A stretch of 34,154 nucleotides of DNA from an uncultured bacterium (GTDB lineage Bacteria; Actinomycetota; Coriobacteriia; Coriobacteriales; Coriobacteriaceae): assembly GCA_905215115.1 (NCBI GenBank), contig CAJMOP010000008.1, forward strand, positions 1 to 34,154, in the 5' to 3' direction. The translations under genes and the position numbers were made by a program. The notes under the pieces were generated by a model, which worked only from the letters and a program-made list of their open reading frames with translations, did not search any database and was not told the origin of the DNA. Positions 15,454-23,796 of the stretch are shown here, piece by piece (the stretch's first letter is position 1; each line of letters starts with the position of its first letter).

Positions 15454-17721
15454 ATGCCCCAAATTAACCTCATGGAACTCGCCGAGCAGTCTTTTGGCAC
15501 CTCGCTCGAGCAGCTCGACGACCGTCGCATTTACAAGCTGCTGGTCAAACTCGTGCAGGAGCGCTCCGCCGCCTGCCCGCTCAACAACGGCAAGAAAAAG
15601 CTCTATTACATTTCCGCCGAATTTCTGATCGGCAAGCTGCTCATCAACAACATGATCGACCTCGGCATCTACGACGAGGCTAAGGACCAGCTCACCGCCG
15701 CAGGCCACGACCTCAACAAGATCGAGGAGTTCGAGGTCGAGCCGTCGCTCGGCAACGGCGGCCTGGGCCGCCTGGCCGCGTGCTTCCTGGATTCCATCGC
15801 CACGCTGGGCTTGACCGGCGATGGCGTGGGCCTCAACTATCACTACGGCCTGTTCCGCCAACGCTTTGTCGACAACCAGCAGAAGGCCGTCCCCGACGAG
15901 TGGCTCGGTGAGCAGGACATCCTAGTCGACGATGACCGCTCCTACACCGTCGAGTTCGGCGATTTTGCCGTTACTTCCAAGCTCGTCAACATCGACGTGC
16001 CCGGTTACGGCCAGCCCACCAAGAACCGTCTGCGCTTGTTCGACCTGACGAGCGTCGACGACGGCCTGGTCCCCGGCAGCTCCATCGACTTCGACAAGAC
16101 CGAGATCGCCAAGAACCTCACCTTGTTCCTCTACCCCGACGATTCCGACGAGCAGGGCCGCCTGCTTCGCATCTACCAGGAATACTTCATGGTGAGCAAC
16201 GCCGCCCAGCTCCTGATCGACGAGGCCATCGAGCGCGGCAGCAACCTACATGATCTGGCCGACTACGCCGTGGTCCAAATTAACGACACGCACCCCACCA
16301 TGGTCATCCCCGAGCTCATTCGCTTGCTCACCACCGAGCATGGCATCGAGTTTGACGAGGCCGTGACCATCGTACGCTCCATGGTCGCCTACACTAACCA
16401 CACGATTCTTGCCGAGGCGCTCGAAAAGTGGCCGCTCGCCAGCCTGCAGAAGGTCTCCCCTGCCATCGCCGACATTATCGTCAAGCTCGATGAGATCGCG
16501 AAGGCCGAGCACGATGACCCGCGCGTCGCCATCATCGACGAATACGACACCGTCCACATGGCCCACATGGACATCCACTTTGGCTTCTCCATCAACGGCG
16601 TAGCCGCCCTCCACACCAAGATCCTGGAGGACACCGAGCTTCATCCGTTCTACGAGATCTATCCCGAGAAGTTCTCCAACAAGACCAACGGCATCACCTT
16701 CCGCCGCTGGATCCATGGGGCCAACCCCGCGCTCGCCAGCCTGCTCGACGATGTGATCGGCACCGACTGGCGCAGCACCGGCGATCTGAGCAAACTCGCC
16801 AAGTTCGCCGACGACAAGGATGTTCTTGAGCGCCTGGCCGCCACCAAGACCGAGGCCAAGGCCATCATGCGCCAGTTCATGGCGCTCGAGCAGGGCGTGA
16901 CCATTCCCTCCAACGCCATCATCGACGTCCAGGTCAAGCGCATTCACGAGTACAAGCGCCAGCAGATGCTCGCGCTCTACATCATCTGGAAGTACCTCGA
17001 TATCAAGAACGGCAACAGACCTAAGCACCCCGTCACCATTATCTTTGGCGGCAAGGCGGCGCCTGCCTACACTATCGCGCAGGACATCATCCATCTGGTC
17101 CTGACGCTGTCGCAGTGGATTGCAAACGACCCCGACGTGGCTCCCTACCTGCAGGTTGTCATGATCGAGAACTACAACGTCACCGCCGCCGAGCGCGTGA
17201 TTCCCGCCGCTGACATCTCCGAGCAGATCAGCCTGGCCTCCAAGGAGGCGAGCGGTACCTCCAACATGAAGTTCATGCTCAACGGCGCCCTAACCCTGTG
17301 CACGCTCGACGGCGCCAACGTGGAGATTGCCGAGCTCGTGGGCGACGAGAACATCTATACCTTTGGTGCCTCGTCCAAACAGGTCGAGCAGCTCTATGCC
17401 GACGGCACCTATGACGCCGGTGTGCTCTACCGCAAGCCCGGCATTAAACTGCTGGTGGACTTCATCACCAACCCGGCCTTTATGGCGACCGGCAATGCCG
17501 AGCGCCTGCAGCGCCTGCACGACGACATTAAGGGCAAGGACTGGTTTATGGCCCTGCTCGACATTGAGGAGTACATCCAGACCAAGGAGCGCGTGCTGGC
17601 AGACTACGAGGACCAGGACGCTTGGGTGCGCAAGGCGCTGATCAACATAGCCAACGCCGGCACCTTCTCGTCTGACCGCACGATCTCCCAGTACAACGAC
17701 GAGATCTGGCACCTGAGCTAG
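15454..17721 (+). CDS. glgP: Glycogen/maltodextrin phosphorylase
   Basis: A 755-residue GT35 phosphorylase that releases glucose-1-phosphate from alpha-1,4-glucan ends using phosphate and pyridoxal phosphate. Visible signatures: EPSLGNGGLGRLAACF for the glucose/PLP region and KEASGTSNMKFMLNGALT, where K606 is the PLP-binding lysine. The ATG at 15454 follows AGGAGGAAAC, an excellent site; the open frame upstream is not family sequence. The N terminus is shorter than that of E. coli GlgP, as is common in Gram-positive forms. Functionally it works with MalQ just upstream. A strong terminator follows. Confidence 0.96.
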   Translation: MPQINLMELAEQSFGTSLEQLDDRRIYKLLVKLVQERSAACPLNNGKKKLYYISAEFLIGKLLINNMIDLGIYDEAKDQLTAAGHDLNKIEEFEVEPSLGNGGLGRLAACFLDSIATLGLTGDGVGLNYHYGLFRQRFVDNQQKAVPDEWLGEQDILVDDDRSYTVEFGDFAVTSKLVNIDVPGYGQPTKNRLRLFDLTSVDDGLVPGSSIDFDKTEIAKNLTLFLYPDDSDEQGRLLRIYQEYFMVSNAAQLLIDEAIERGSNLHDLADYAVVQINDTHPTMVIPELIRLLTTEHGIEFDEAVTIVRSMVAYTNHTILAEALEKWPLASLQKVSPAIADIIVKLDEIAKAEHDDPRVAIIDEYDTVHMAHMDIHFGFSINGVAALHTKILEDTELHPFYEIYPEKFSNKTNGITFRRWIHGANPALASLLDDVIGTDWRSTGDLSKLAKFADDKDVLERLAATKTEAKAIMRQFMALEQGVTIPSNAIIDVQVKRIHEYKRQQMLALYIIWKYLDIKNGNRPKHPVTIIFGGKAAPAYTIAQDIIHLVLTLSQWIANDPDVAPYLQVVMIENYNVTAAERVIPAADISEQISLASKEASGTSNMKFMLNGALTLCTLDGANVEIAELVGDENIYTFGASSKQVEQLYADGTYDAGVLYRKPGIKLLVDFITNPAFMATGNAERLQRLHDDIKGKDWFMALLDIEEYIQTKERVLADYEDQDAWVRKALINIANAGTFSSDRTISQYNDEIWHLS

Positions 17722-17750
17722 CTCATTCCCCTTACCCATCCTCTTGAGAA

Positions 17751-17781
17751 ACGGAGTCGTGGCAACACGGCTCCGTTTTTT
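17751..17781 (+). terminator. Rho-independent terminator of glgP
   Basis: ACGGAGTCGTG (17751-17761), GCAA loop, CACGGCTCCGT (17766-17776), then TTTTTT. Confidence 0.9.
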
Positions 17782-17820
17782 GTGCCCGCACGTTACCCTG
17801 TGATCCGACTCGGCCAAACA

Positions 17821-17877
17821 ATCTCGATCCGTAGCAATTACTCAACCAAAACGGTCCCAGCCGTTGCAGATTGAGAC
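17821..17877. repeat. 57-nt hairpin repeat, copy a (decayed)
   Basis: First of three units. Arms begin ATCTCGATCCGTAGCA and end CGTTGCAGATTGAGAC; about 10 of 16 arm positions pair. The length is the same 57 nt as the better-conserved copies b and c. Confidence 0.7.
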
Positions 17878-17901
17878 ATACCGGCCCCTCCCCTTGGGTT
17901 T

Positions 17902-17958
17902 ATCTCAATCTGTAACATCTAGCAGGTGTAATTCGCCTTTGGTGTTACAGATTTAGAT
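17902..17958. repeat. 57-nt hairpin repeat, copy b
   Basis: Arms ATCTCAATCTGTAACA and TGTTACAGATTTAGAT pair at 15 of 16 positions around a 25-nt loop. Starts 81 bp after copy a. Confidence 0.85.
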
Positions 17959-17981
17959 GAAATGGTTGGCACAGCGGAACC

Positions 17982-18038
17982 GTCTCGATCTGTAACATCT
18001 AACGTCCGAAATCGGCCCTACCTGTTACAGATCAAGAC
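17982..18038. repeat. 57-nt hairpin repeat, copy c
   Basis: Arms GTCTCGATCTGTAACA and TGTTACAGATCAAGAC pair at 15 of 16 positions around a 25-nt loop unrelated to that of copy a and only partly like copy b (shared TCTA at its start). Starts 80 bp after copy b. The rest of the gap from 17782 to 18061 holds no gene that I can see. Confidence 0.85.
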
Positions 18039-18061
18039 AAACTGACAGACGGAAAGCCCCA

Positions 18062-18109
18062 ACACAAAGAAAGGCTCCCCTCTCGCCCAGTGGACGGGAG
18101 GGGAGCCTT
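18062..18109 (-). terminator. Terminator of the ABC importer operon
   Basis: Minus-strand hairpin: AAGGCTCCCCTC (18071-18082) pairs with GAGGGGAGCCTT (18098-18109). In the minus direction it is followed by TCTTTG. It lies about 70 bp beyond the stop of the ATPase gene. Confidence 0.8.
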
Positions 18110-18177
18110 ATATGTGACCACGGCAAAAGGATGGCAAAGCCGCAGTCGCCCAAAAGGAGGGCCTGATTGGATCGGGC

Positions 18178-19377
18178 CTAGATAAGGTTCTTGCCAGAGA
18201 CCTTATCGAAGAGGTGGGTCGCGTTCTTCTCGAACTTGAACCAGATGGGGTCGCCCGCCTTGAGCGCACCCTTGGCCTCAAGGTCGACAACGGGAATGAT
18301 CAGGACGAACTGGCCATCGGGAGCAGTCACGTGGACATGCTCGGTCGAACCCATGAGCTCGGTCACCTCGACGGTGCCCTGGAGCGCACCCTCCTCGCCC
18401 TTGTCGGCAAGCAGAATCTGCTCGGGGCGCACGCCGGCCGTGATCTCCTTCACGTCGCCGCCGTCCCAGTTGAGGGCAAGCTGAGCGCAAGTCTCGGGGG
18501 CGAGCGCCACGTTCATATCCTCGGTCTTGACGGTAAAGCCGTTGCCCGAGCGCACCAGCTGGGCATCGAAGAAGTTCATCTGCGGCACGCCGATAAAGCC
18601 GGCGACGAAGATGTTCGCGGGATGGTTGAAGACCTCCTGCGGGGTGGCGATCTGCTGGACGACGCCGTCCTTCATGACCACGATGCGATCGCCGAGGGTC
18701 ATAGCCTCGGTCTGGTCGTGAGTAACGTAGATGAACGTGCCCTTGATCTCGTGACGCAGCTTAATGAGCTCGGCACGCATCTGGTTACGAAGCTTGGCGT
18801 CCAGGTTGGACAGCGGCTCGTCCATCAGGAAGACCTTGGGATCACGCACGATGGCGCGGCCGATAGCGACACGCTGGCGCTGGCCGCCCGAAAGCGCCTT
18901 GGGCTTACGGTCGAGGTACTGGGTAATGCCCAGAATCTCGGCCGCAGAGCGAACCTTACGGTCGATTTCGTCTTTGGGGACCTTCTTGAGCTCAAGCGTA
19001 AACGCCATGTTCTCGTACACCGTCATATTGGGGTACAGAGCATAGCTCTGGAACACCATGGCGATGTCGCGGTCCTTGGGAGCGACGTCGTTGACGCGCT
19101 TGCCATCGATGAGGACATCGCCGGAGGTGATGTCCTCCAGGCCGGCGACCATGCGCATCGTCGTGGACTTACCGCAGCCAGAAGGGCCAACGAGGACGAT
19201 GAACTCCTGGTCGTGAACGGTGAGGTTGAAGTCCTCTACAGCGAGCACACCGTCCTCGGTAACCTTGAGGTTGTGCTTCTTCTCCTCGGTCTTCTTCTTT
19301 TTGCCAAAGAAGCCCTTCTTTTTTGACTCGTTGTTGGGATACACCTTCTGAACATGTTTGAGAACGATCTCGGCCAT
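18178..19377 (-). CDS. msmK: Sugar ABC importer ATP-binding protein (MsmK/UgpC type)
   Basis: A 399-residue CUT1-family ATPase that energises carbohydrate uptake. Walker A GPSGCGKST is at 64-72, the Q-loop is in MVFQSYALYPNMTV, the signature is LSGGQRQR, Walker B is VFLMDEP and the switch His is in YVTHDQTEA. A C-terminal TOBE/OB regulatory domain follows from about residue 270. Odd feature: Walker A usually lies near residue 36-44, but here about 27 extra residues, very rich in Lys (about 18-42), are inserted between the first two strands. It is the last gene of the four-gene importer, 68 bp after the permease, and could also serve other importers as MsmK does. The symbol is by family, not proven substrate. 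Confidence 0.92.
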   Translation of the reverse strand: MAEIVLKHVQKVYPNNESKKKGFFGKKKKTEEKKHNLKVTEDGVLAVEDFNLTVHDQEFIVLVGPSGCGKSTTMRMVAGLEDITSGDVLIDGKRVNDVAPKDRDIAMVFQSYALYPNMTVYENMAFTLELKKVPKDEIDRKVRSAAEILGITQYLDRKPKALSGGQRQRVAIGRAIVRDPKVFLMDEPLSNLDAKLRNQMRAELIKLRHEIKGTFIYVTHDQTEAMTLGDRIVVMKDGVVQQIATPQEVFNHPANIFVAGFIGVPQMNFFDAQLVRSGNGFTVKTEDMNVALAPETCAQLALNWDGGDVKEITAGVRPEQILLADKGEEGALQGTVEVTELMGSTEHVHVTAPDGQFVLIIPVVDLEAKGALKAGDPIWFKFEKNATHLFDKVSGKNLI

Positions 19378-19445
19378 GTCTTTACCTTTCGATACGCGGC
19401 GCCGCGCTGAGAGGCGCCGCCAAAACTTGCAAAACAGTTACGGCA

Positions 19446-20285
19446 TCAGCCCTTGACGGCACCTGCCACCACACCGTCGATGATGTACTTCTGGCAGAAG
19501 ATGTACATGATGACGATGGGGATGACGACCATCATGATGCACGCCATCATGGGACCGAGCTCGACGTGGCCATAGCCGCCACGGAAGTACTGGATCAAGA
19601 TAGGAATGGTCTTGTACTTGGTGGAGTCGAGCGTAAGGTAGGGCAGCAGATAGTCGTTCCAGACCCACATGGTCTCAAGGATGCCGACCGAAAGATAGGT
19701 GGGCTTCATAATGGGAAGGACGATCTTAAAGAACACTTGGACCGGGTTGCAGCCGTCGATCATGGCCGCTTCCTCAATCTCGAGCGGGATGTTCTTGACG
19801 AAGCCGGCGAACATAAAGACCGCGAGGCCCGCGCCAAAACCAAGGTAGATGAAGCAGATGTTAAACGGCGTGTTAAAGCCGATGCGGTCCGCGAGGTTGG
19901 ACAGCGTGAACATGAGCATCTGGAACGGTACGACCATCGAGAAGACGAACAGGTAATAGAAGAAGTTCGAGATCTTGCTGTTGACGCGCACCACGTACCA
20001 AGCGCACATGGAGCAGCACACCAGAATCAGCACGACCGACGTGACCGTGATGATAAGCGAGTACATAAACGCCGAGGCAAAGCCCTGCTCGTTCAGAGCG
20101 TGCACGTAGTTTGCGAGGCCGTTGAACGTCTCGGGCGTGAGCAGATCGAACGCCGTGGTGGTGCTGATTGCGGTCGCTTTCTTAAAGGAATTGAGCGCAA
20201 TCATGAACACGGGGTAAATCCATGCGAGCGACAGGATCGTAAAGAAGATCGAGAGCGCGCGGTTGATAGCCTTATCGCGTTTCAT
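19446..20285 (-). CDS. Sugar ABC importer permease, MalG/MsmG type
   Basis: A 279-residue inner-membrane protein of the CUT1 MalG class, with six predicted helices, the first at about residues 12-32. The EAA loop, EIEEAAMIDGCNPVQVFFKI, near residues 180-200 is the ATPase-docking helix and is well conserved. Its ATG overlaps the stop of the preceding permease by one base (TAATG), so translation is coupled. It pairs with that permease as the transmembrane heterodimer of the importer. Confidence 0.93.
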   Translation of the reverse strand: MKRDKAINRALSIFFTILSLAWIYPVFMIALNSFKKATAISTTTAFDLLTPETFNGLANYVHALNEQGFASAFMYSLIITVTSVVLILVCCSMCAWYVVRVNSKISNFFYYLFVFSMVVPFQMLMFTLSNLADRIGFNTPFNICFIYLGFGAGLAVFMFAGFVKNIPLEIEEAAMIDGCNPVQVFFKIVLPIMKPTYLSVGILETMWVWNDYLLPYLTLDSTKYKTIPILIQYFRGGYGHVELGPMMACIMMVVIPIVIMYIFCQKYIIDGVVAGAVKG

Positions 20286-21139
20286 TACTGCTGCACCTCC
20301 TTGGACCTCGTGGCCTTAAGCTGGATCATAGAAATAGCGACAACCAGGATGCAGAAGATAACTGCCTTGGCCTGACCGATGCCCTGCCATGCGATGCCAG
20401 CACGCGAATAGAACGTGTTGTAGATGTTCAGGGCGAGCATCTCGGTGGAGTGCGCCGGGGCGCCACCGGTAAGGGCGAGGTTCTGGTCGAACAGCTTAAA
20501 GCCGTTGGTGATGGACAGGAACAGGCAGATGGTGATGGTCGGCATCAGGTTGGGGATCTTAACCTTCCAAAACGTCTGCCATGCCGTAGCGCCATCGACC
20601 TTGGCGGCCTCGATGTAGTCAGACGGAATGGACTGCAGACCGGCGATGTAGATGATCATCATGTAGCCGACCTGTTGCCACAGGGTCAGGATGATAAGGC
20701 CCCAGAAGCCAGCGGCGGAGTTGAGGGCGATAAGCTGGGCACCCACGTTGGAGAGCAGGCAGTTGATCAGAATCTGCCAAATGTAACCCAGTACAATGCC
20801 GCCAATCAGGTTAGGCATAAAGAAAATCGTACGGAAGATGTTGGTGCCCTTGAGCGCCTTGCGAGTGAGCGCCTGCGCAATGGCCAGCGCGATCACGTTG
20901 ATGAGCACCGTCGACAGGAAGGCAAACGCCACGGTAAAGAAGAACGACGTGGAGAACTGCGGATCGGACAGCGCGCGCACGTAGTTCTCGATACCGACAA
21001 AGTGCGCGTTATTGATGGTAATAAACTGGCAGAACGAGAGATAGAAACCCTGGATAAAGGGAATCACGAACCCGATCATAAACGCCAGGCACGTGGGCAG
21101 CATAAAGAGCGGCCACCAGCGTTTGAGTGCTTTGCCCAT
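20285..21139 (-). CDS. Sugar ABC importer permease, MalF/MsmF type
   Basis: A 284-residue membrane protein of the CUT1 MalF class without the long periplasmic insert of E. coli MalF, as usual in Gram-positives. The first helix is at about residues 10-30. The EAA motif, YIEAAKVDGATAWQTFWKV, is present near 180-200. The start has AAAGGACCC upstream on the minus strand. A GC-rich hairpin separates it from the binding-protein gene, and it is coupled to the following permease gene. Confidence 0.93.
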   Translation of the reverse strand: MGKALKRWWPLFMLPTCLAFMIGFVIPFIQGFYLSFCQFITINNAHFVGIENYVRALSDPQFSTSFFFTVAFAFLSTVLINVIALAIAQALTRKALKGTNIFRTIFFMPNLIGGIVLGYIWQILINCLLSNVGAQLIALNSAAGFWGLIILTLWQQVGYMMIIYIAGLQSIPSDYIEAAKVDGATAWQTFWKVKIPNLMPTITICLFLSITNGFKLFDQNLALTGGAPAHSTEMLALNIYNTFYSRAGIAWQGIGQAKAVIFCILVVAISMIQLKATRSKEVQQ

Positions 21140-21160
21140 AGAAGGGTCCTTTCAATATGC

Positions 21161-21194
21161 AGGGGGCGGGCAAACCTACGTCTGCCCGCCCCCT
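21161..21194 (-). other. mRNA-stability hairpin between binding protein and permease genes
   Basis: AGGGGGCGGGCA (21161-21172) and TGCCCGCCCCCT (21183-21194) form a perfect 12-bp stem. On the minus strand it is followed by TATTGAAAGG with no T run, so it more likely protects the 3' end of the upstream message (giving excess binding protein) than fully terminates. Confidence 0.7.
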
Positions 21195-21226
21195 GTCGCT
21201 AATCAGATAGCTTGGGCAGCAACTGC

Positions 21227-22543
21227 TTACTCGGAAGCAGCCTTCTCGGTCTTCCAGCCATCGACGAAGGCGTTCTTGACGCCGTCCCACTTGGTGTTGT
21301 CGGCAGCATAAGCGATGAGAGCCTGCTTGAGGTTCTTCTTCCACTCCTCAGAGGGGATGTAAACGAAGTCCCAAGCAACGGTCTTCTTGCCGTCCTTGGC
21401 CATAGCAACGGCCTGCTGCGAGAAGACGTTGGTGGTCTCCTTAGCGCTCTTGAACGGGGCGGTCAGACCCATCTTGTCAGCGATGATGCTGGTGGCGGTG
21501 TCAGAAGTGACGCACCAATACATGAAGTCCTCGGTGGCCTTCTGGGCATCCTCGGAAGCCTGGGAGCTGACGCACCAGTAGTTCTCGCCGCCGGAGCACA
21601 GGCCCTGGTTCTCCTCGCCGTCGACGCCGATGTAGATCGGCAGCATGCCGAGCTGGTCATCGGTCATACCGGCCTTGGTGAGGTCGGCATAGGCCCAAGA
21701 GCCGTTCTGATAGAAGACGGCCTTACCGGTTGCGAACTCGTTGGTGGCGTCGTCGCCGGTCTTAGAGGCGAGCTGCGAAGGATCGCAGGTGGAGTCGGTG
21801 ATGTACAGGTCGAAGATCTGCTTAAAGTTGTCGAGATACTCGCCCTTGATCTCGTCGTCCTCCTGGTTGTGCTCCTTCTCGAACTCGTAGTAGAGCGGGA
21901 GGTTGGCGAGGTGGGTGGTGTAGCGCCAGCTGGAGGAGTCATCCATGCCGGCGGAAGTGAAGGCACCGTCAACGCCGAGCTCGTCCTTGCGGGCCTGGAT
22001 GTCATCGGCGCAAGCCTTCAGCTTGTCGAAGGAGTTGATGTCCTCGGCCTTGTAGCCGGCCTTCTCGAGGAGCTCCTTGTTGTAGATGATGCCGTAGCTC
22101 TCCTGAACCCAGTCGATACCCAGATCCTTGCCGTCGGACTGCAGCGCCAGGGAGTCGTCGATGAGCTCGCCGCGGAGCTTGGTGTCGGAAAGATCGGCGC
22201 AGTAGTCCTTCCAGTTCTTAAGGCCGGTGGGGCCGTTGACCTGGAACAGCGTCGGAGCGGAGCTCTTGGACATCTCGGACTTGAGCTTCTCCTCGTAGGT
22301 GTTGGAGGCGGCGGTCACGATCTTGACCTCGACGCCCTTCTCCTTCTTGTACGCCTTGGCGATCTCCTTCCACTCCTTGTCGACCTCGGGCTTGAACTGG
22401 AGGAAGTAGACCTCGGCAGCGTCACCGGAAGCAGAGGGGCCAGAGCCGGCAGAACCACCGCAGCCCACGAGGCCCAGACCAAGAACCGCAGCCGCGGAAC
22501 CAGCAAAGCCCAGGAACTGCCTTCTGCTCATTTCGTTCTTCAT
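21227..22543 (-). CDS. Sugar ABC importer substrate-binding lipoprotein
   Basis: A 438-residue CUT1-type extracellular solute-binding protein. The ATG at 22543 is chosen because AAAGGGTGG lies 6 nt upstream; an in-frame ATG at 22561 would begin with that site inside the coding region. The signal has a twin-arginine motif (SRRQFLGF) and a lipobox LVGC with the lipidated Cys at 28, so it is probably a Tat-exported lipoprotein tethered to the outer face of the membrane. The mature part has the usual features of oligosaccharide binders (YGIIYNKELLEKAG, FYQNGSWAYADL, aromatic residues likely stacking on sugar rings). The substrate is uncertain: an alpha-glucoside or other oligosaccharide. First gene of the importer operon. 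Confidence 0.93.
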   Translation of the reverse strand: MKNEMSRRQFLGFAGSAAAVLGLGLVGCGGSAGSGPSASGDAAEVYFLQFKPEVDKEWKEIAKAYKKEKGVEVKIVTAASNTYEEKLKSEMSKSSAPTLFQVNGPTGLKNWKDYCADLSDTKLRGELIDDSLALQSDGKDLGIDWVQESYGIIYNKELLEKAGYKAEDINSFDKLKACADDIQARKDELGVDGAFTSAGMDDSSSWRYTTHLANLPLYYEFEKEHNQEDDEIKGEYLDNFKQIFDLYITDSTCDPSQLASKTGDDATNEFATGKAVFYQNGSWAYADLTKAGMTDDQLGMLPIYIGVDGEENQGLCSGGENYWCVSSQASEDAQKATEDFMYWCVTSDTATSIIADKMGLTAPFKSAKETTNVFSQQAVAMAKDGKKTVAWDFVYIPSEEWKKNLKQALIAYAADNTKWDGVKNAFVDGWKTEKAASE

Positions 22544-22849
22544 TACAATCCACCCTTTCACACCGTGGCGGCACCCTTTGCCGCCGCCTTCGGAGATTGG
22601 CTCGGGGACTTTGCCCCTTTTGCTGACTTGTACAATACGCTATTTGGCTAGTTGTTTGAACAAGTATTACTAGAGCGGTAGAAAAACTTCGGTGAACGGT
22701 AATTTCAACTTGATACTTGACAAGTTTTGTATAAACAATTATTTATTATCGAATGCAGAGAAAACGCCCGATCAAGCCGATGCATCGTCGGTTTGACCGG
22801 GCGTTTTCGCTTTGAGGGCATGAGTCTCGTCAGGCTGCGAGCTAGCCGG
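22544..22849. promoter_or_regulatory. Regulatory region of the ABC importer
   Basis: This gap holds two palindromes that look like GntR/UTRA-type sites: TTGTTTGAACAA at 22652-22663 (one mismatch from perfect symmetry) and ACTTGACAAGT at 22715-22725 (perfect around a central base). Their centres are about 62 bp apart. I could not find a convincing -35/-10 pair. The TreR-like gene upstream is a plausible binder. The far end is occupied by that gene's terminator. I see no ORF with a ribosome binding site here. Confidence 0.45.
22760..22808 (-). terminator. Terminator of the treR-like gene
   Basis: GAAAACGCCCG (22760-22770) pairs with CGGGCGTTTTC (22798-22808), extended inward by TCAAGCCGA/TCGGTTTGA, giving a stem of about 20 bp. 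T runs flank both sides (GCGTTTTC on the minus strand), so it could act in both directions. Confidence 0.85.
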
Positions 22850-23569
22850 CTATCGCTTGGAGTTGACGCGGTAGTGGAAGATCTCGGGATGCGTGCGGGC
22901 ATGCGTGACCTCGAACAAGATGCCGTCCGAGGTGTACGACTGGCTCTCCATAACGGCGACGCAGTTGTACTTGCCAAGGTCCAAGTAGCTGCAGTCCTCA
23001 TCGTTGGCGAGCTCGACACTCACCGTACGACGGCTCGCCATCACTTTGACGCCGCGCTTGTGCTCCAGATAGCCGTAGATAGAATCCGCCGCGATCTCGG
23101 GGGTCAGGCCCTTGGCGATCGACGCCAAAAAGTAGCCATGGTCCACTTGGCGCGCGCTGCCGTTGAGGCTTCGGACACGCACTACGCGAATCAGCTCCTC
23201 GCCCACCTTAAAGCCCAGGCGACGAGAGAGTTGCTCAGTGCAAATCAAATGTTCAAAAGACTTGACCTCGGTCGATGCGACGGCATTGTTGCGTTTTGCG
23301 AACTCGCCAAACGACTCAACCTCTTCGAGTGCGCCCAGCATGTCGGTTTCGCCCTTAAGCCAAATAACGCGCACGCCCTTACCGTGTATAGGCTGCACAA
23401 ACATCTGGTCGGCCAGCATGCTCAAGGCGCGTCGAACGGTATTGCGCGTGCAGCCAAACTCCGCGGTCAGCTCGGCTTCGGTTGGCAGCATCTCCTGAAA
23501 CGCATAGGTCCCGTTGATGATGCGCGAACGGATCTCGCGGTAGATTCCTTCGTAAATCGCTTTTGGCAT
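22850..23569 (-). CDS. TreR-like GntR/UTRA repressor
   Basis: A 239-residue GntR regulator. The winged helix covers residues 1-75 (PTEAELTAEFGCTRNTVRRA, wing IHGKGVRV) and the UTRA domain residues 90-235. Several features follow Bacillus TreR closely from memory: SFGEFAKRN after the wing, DHGYFLASIAKGLTPEIA and SIYGYLE in the sensor, and an aromatic-rich C terminus (FEVTHARTHPEIFHY). TreR binds trehalose-6-phosphate or related phosphodisaccharides. It is divergent from the PTS-HAD gene and upstream of the ABC importer in the same direction, so it could control either or both. GTTTAAAC sites lie at 23624-23631 and 23746-23753. The trehalose assignment is inference. Confidence 0.85.
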   Translation of the reverse strand: MPKAIYEGIYREIRSRIINGTYAFQEMLPTEAELTAEFGCTRNTVRRALSMLADQMFVQPIHGKGVRVIWLKGETDMLGALEEVESFGEFAKRNNAVASTEVKSFEHLICTEQLSRRLGFKVGEELIRVVRVRSLNGSARQVDHGYFLASIAKGLTPEIAADSIYGYLEHKRGVKVMASRRTVSVELANDEDCSYLDLGKYNCVAVMESQSYTSDGILFEVTHARTHPEIFHYRVNSKR

Positions 23570-23623
23570 GATTTCACCTCTAATGAATATGTATGGCTAG
23601 GCACGATAGCATTTCTTTGGGTT

Positions 23624-23631
23624 GTTTAAAC
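23624..23631. promoter_or_regulatory. GTTTAAAC site near the treR-like gene start
   Basis: Perfect 8-bp palindrome in the context GGTTGTTTAAACCGTC, about 55 bp upstream of the treR-like ATG. Candidate autoregulatory operator half of a pair. Confidence 0.4.
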
Positions 23632-23745
23632 CGTCTATCGGCAAAGCACCGATTATTAACTGTCAACGGCGCCCGTGATGCTCCAATCGATTCGAATCAA
23701 AACCAACAATGCGGCGAACGCTCACTCCCCTACAATTAACTCATT

Positions 23746-23753
23746 GTTTAAAC
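23746..23753. promoter_or_regulatory. GTTTAAAC site at the PTS promoter
   Basis: Perfect 8-bp palindrome (CATTGTTTAAACGTTCC) starting 9 bp after a -10-like TACAAT at 23731-23736, so it overlaps the predicted transcription start, as expected for a repressor site. Confidence 0.45.
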
Positions 23754-23796
23754 GTTCCACCGCAGACACGGCGGGCTTATGGTCGAGAGGCAGAAT

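Noticed and set aside
17821..18038. Short CRISPR-like array
   Set aside because: Units are themselves palindromes with internal variable loops, only three copies, 23-24-nt gaps, and no cas genes nearby; a REP-like array fits better.
21212..22651. 479-codon open frame antisense to the binding-protein gene
   Set aside because: Leu/Val/Gly-rich shadow frame that overlaps a clear lipoprotein gene and its promoter.
23689..23698. GATTCGAATC palindrome between treR and the PTS gene
   Set aside because: A 10-bp palindrome seen once here; no second copy or position argument to call it an operator.
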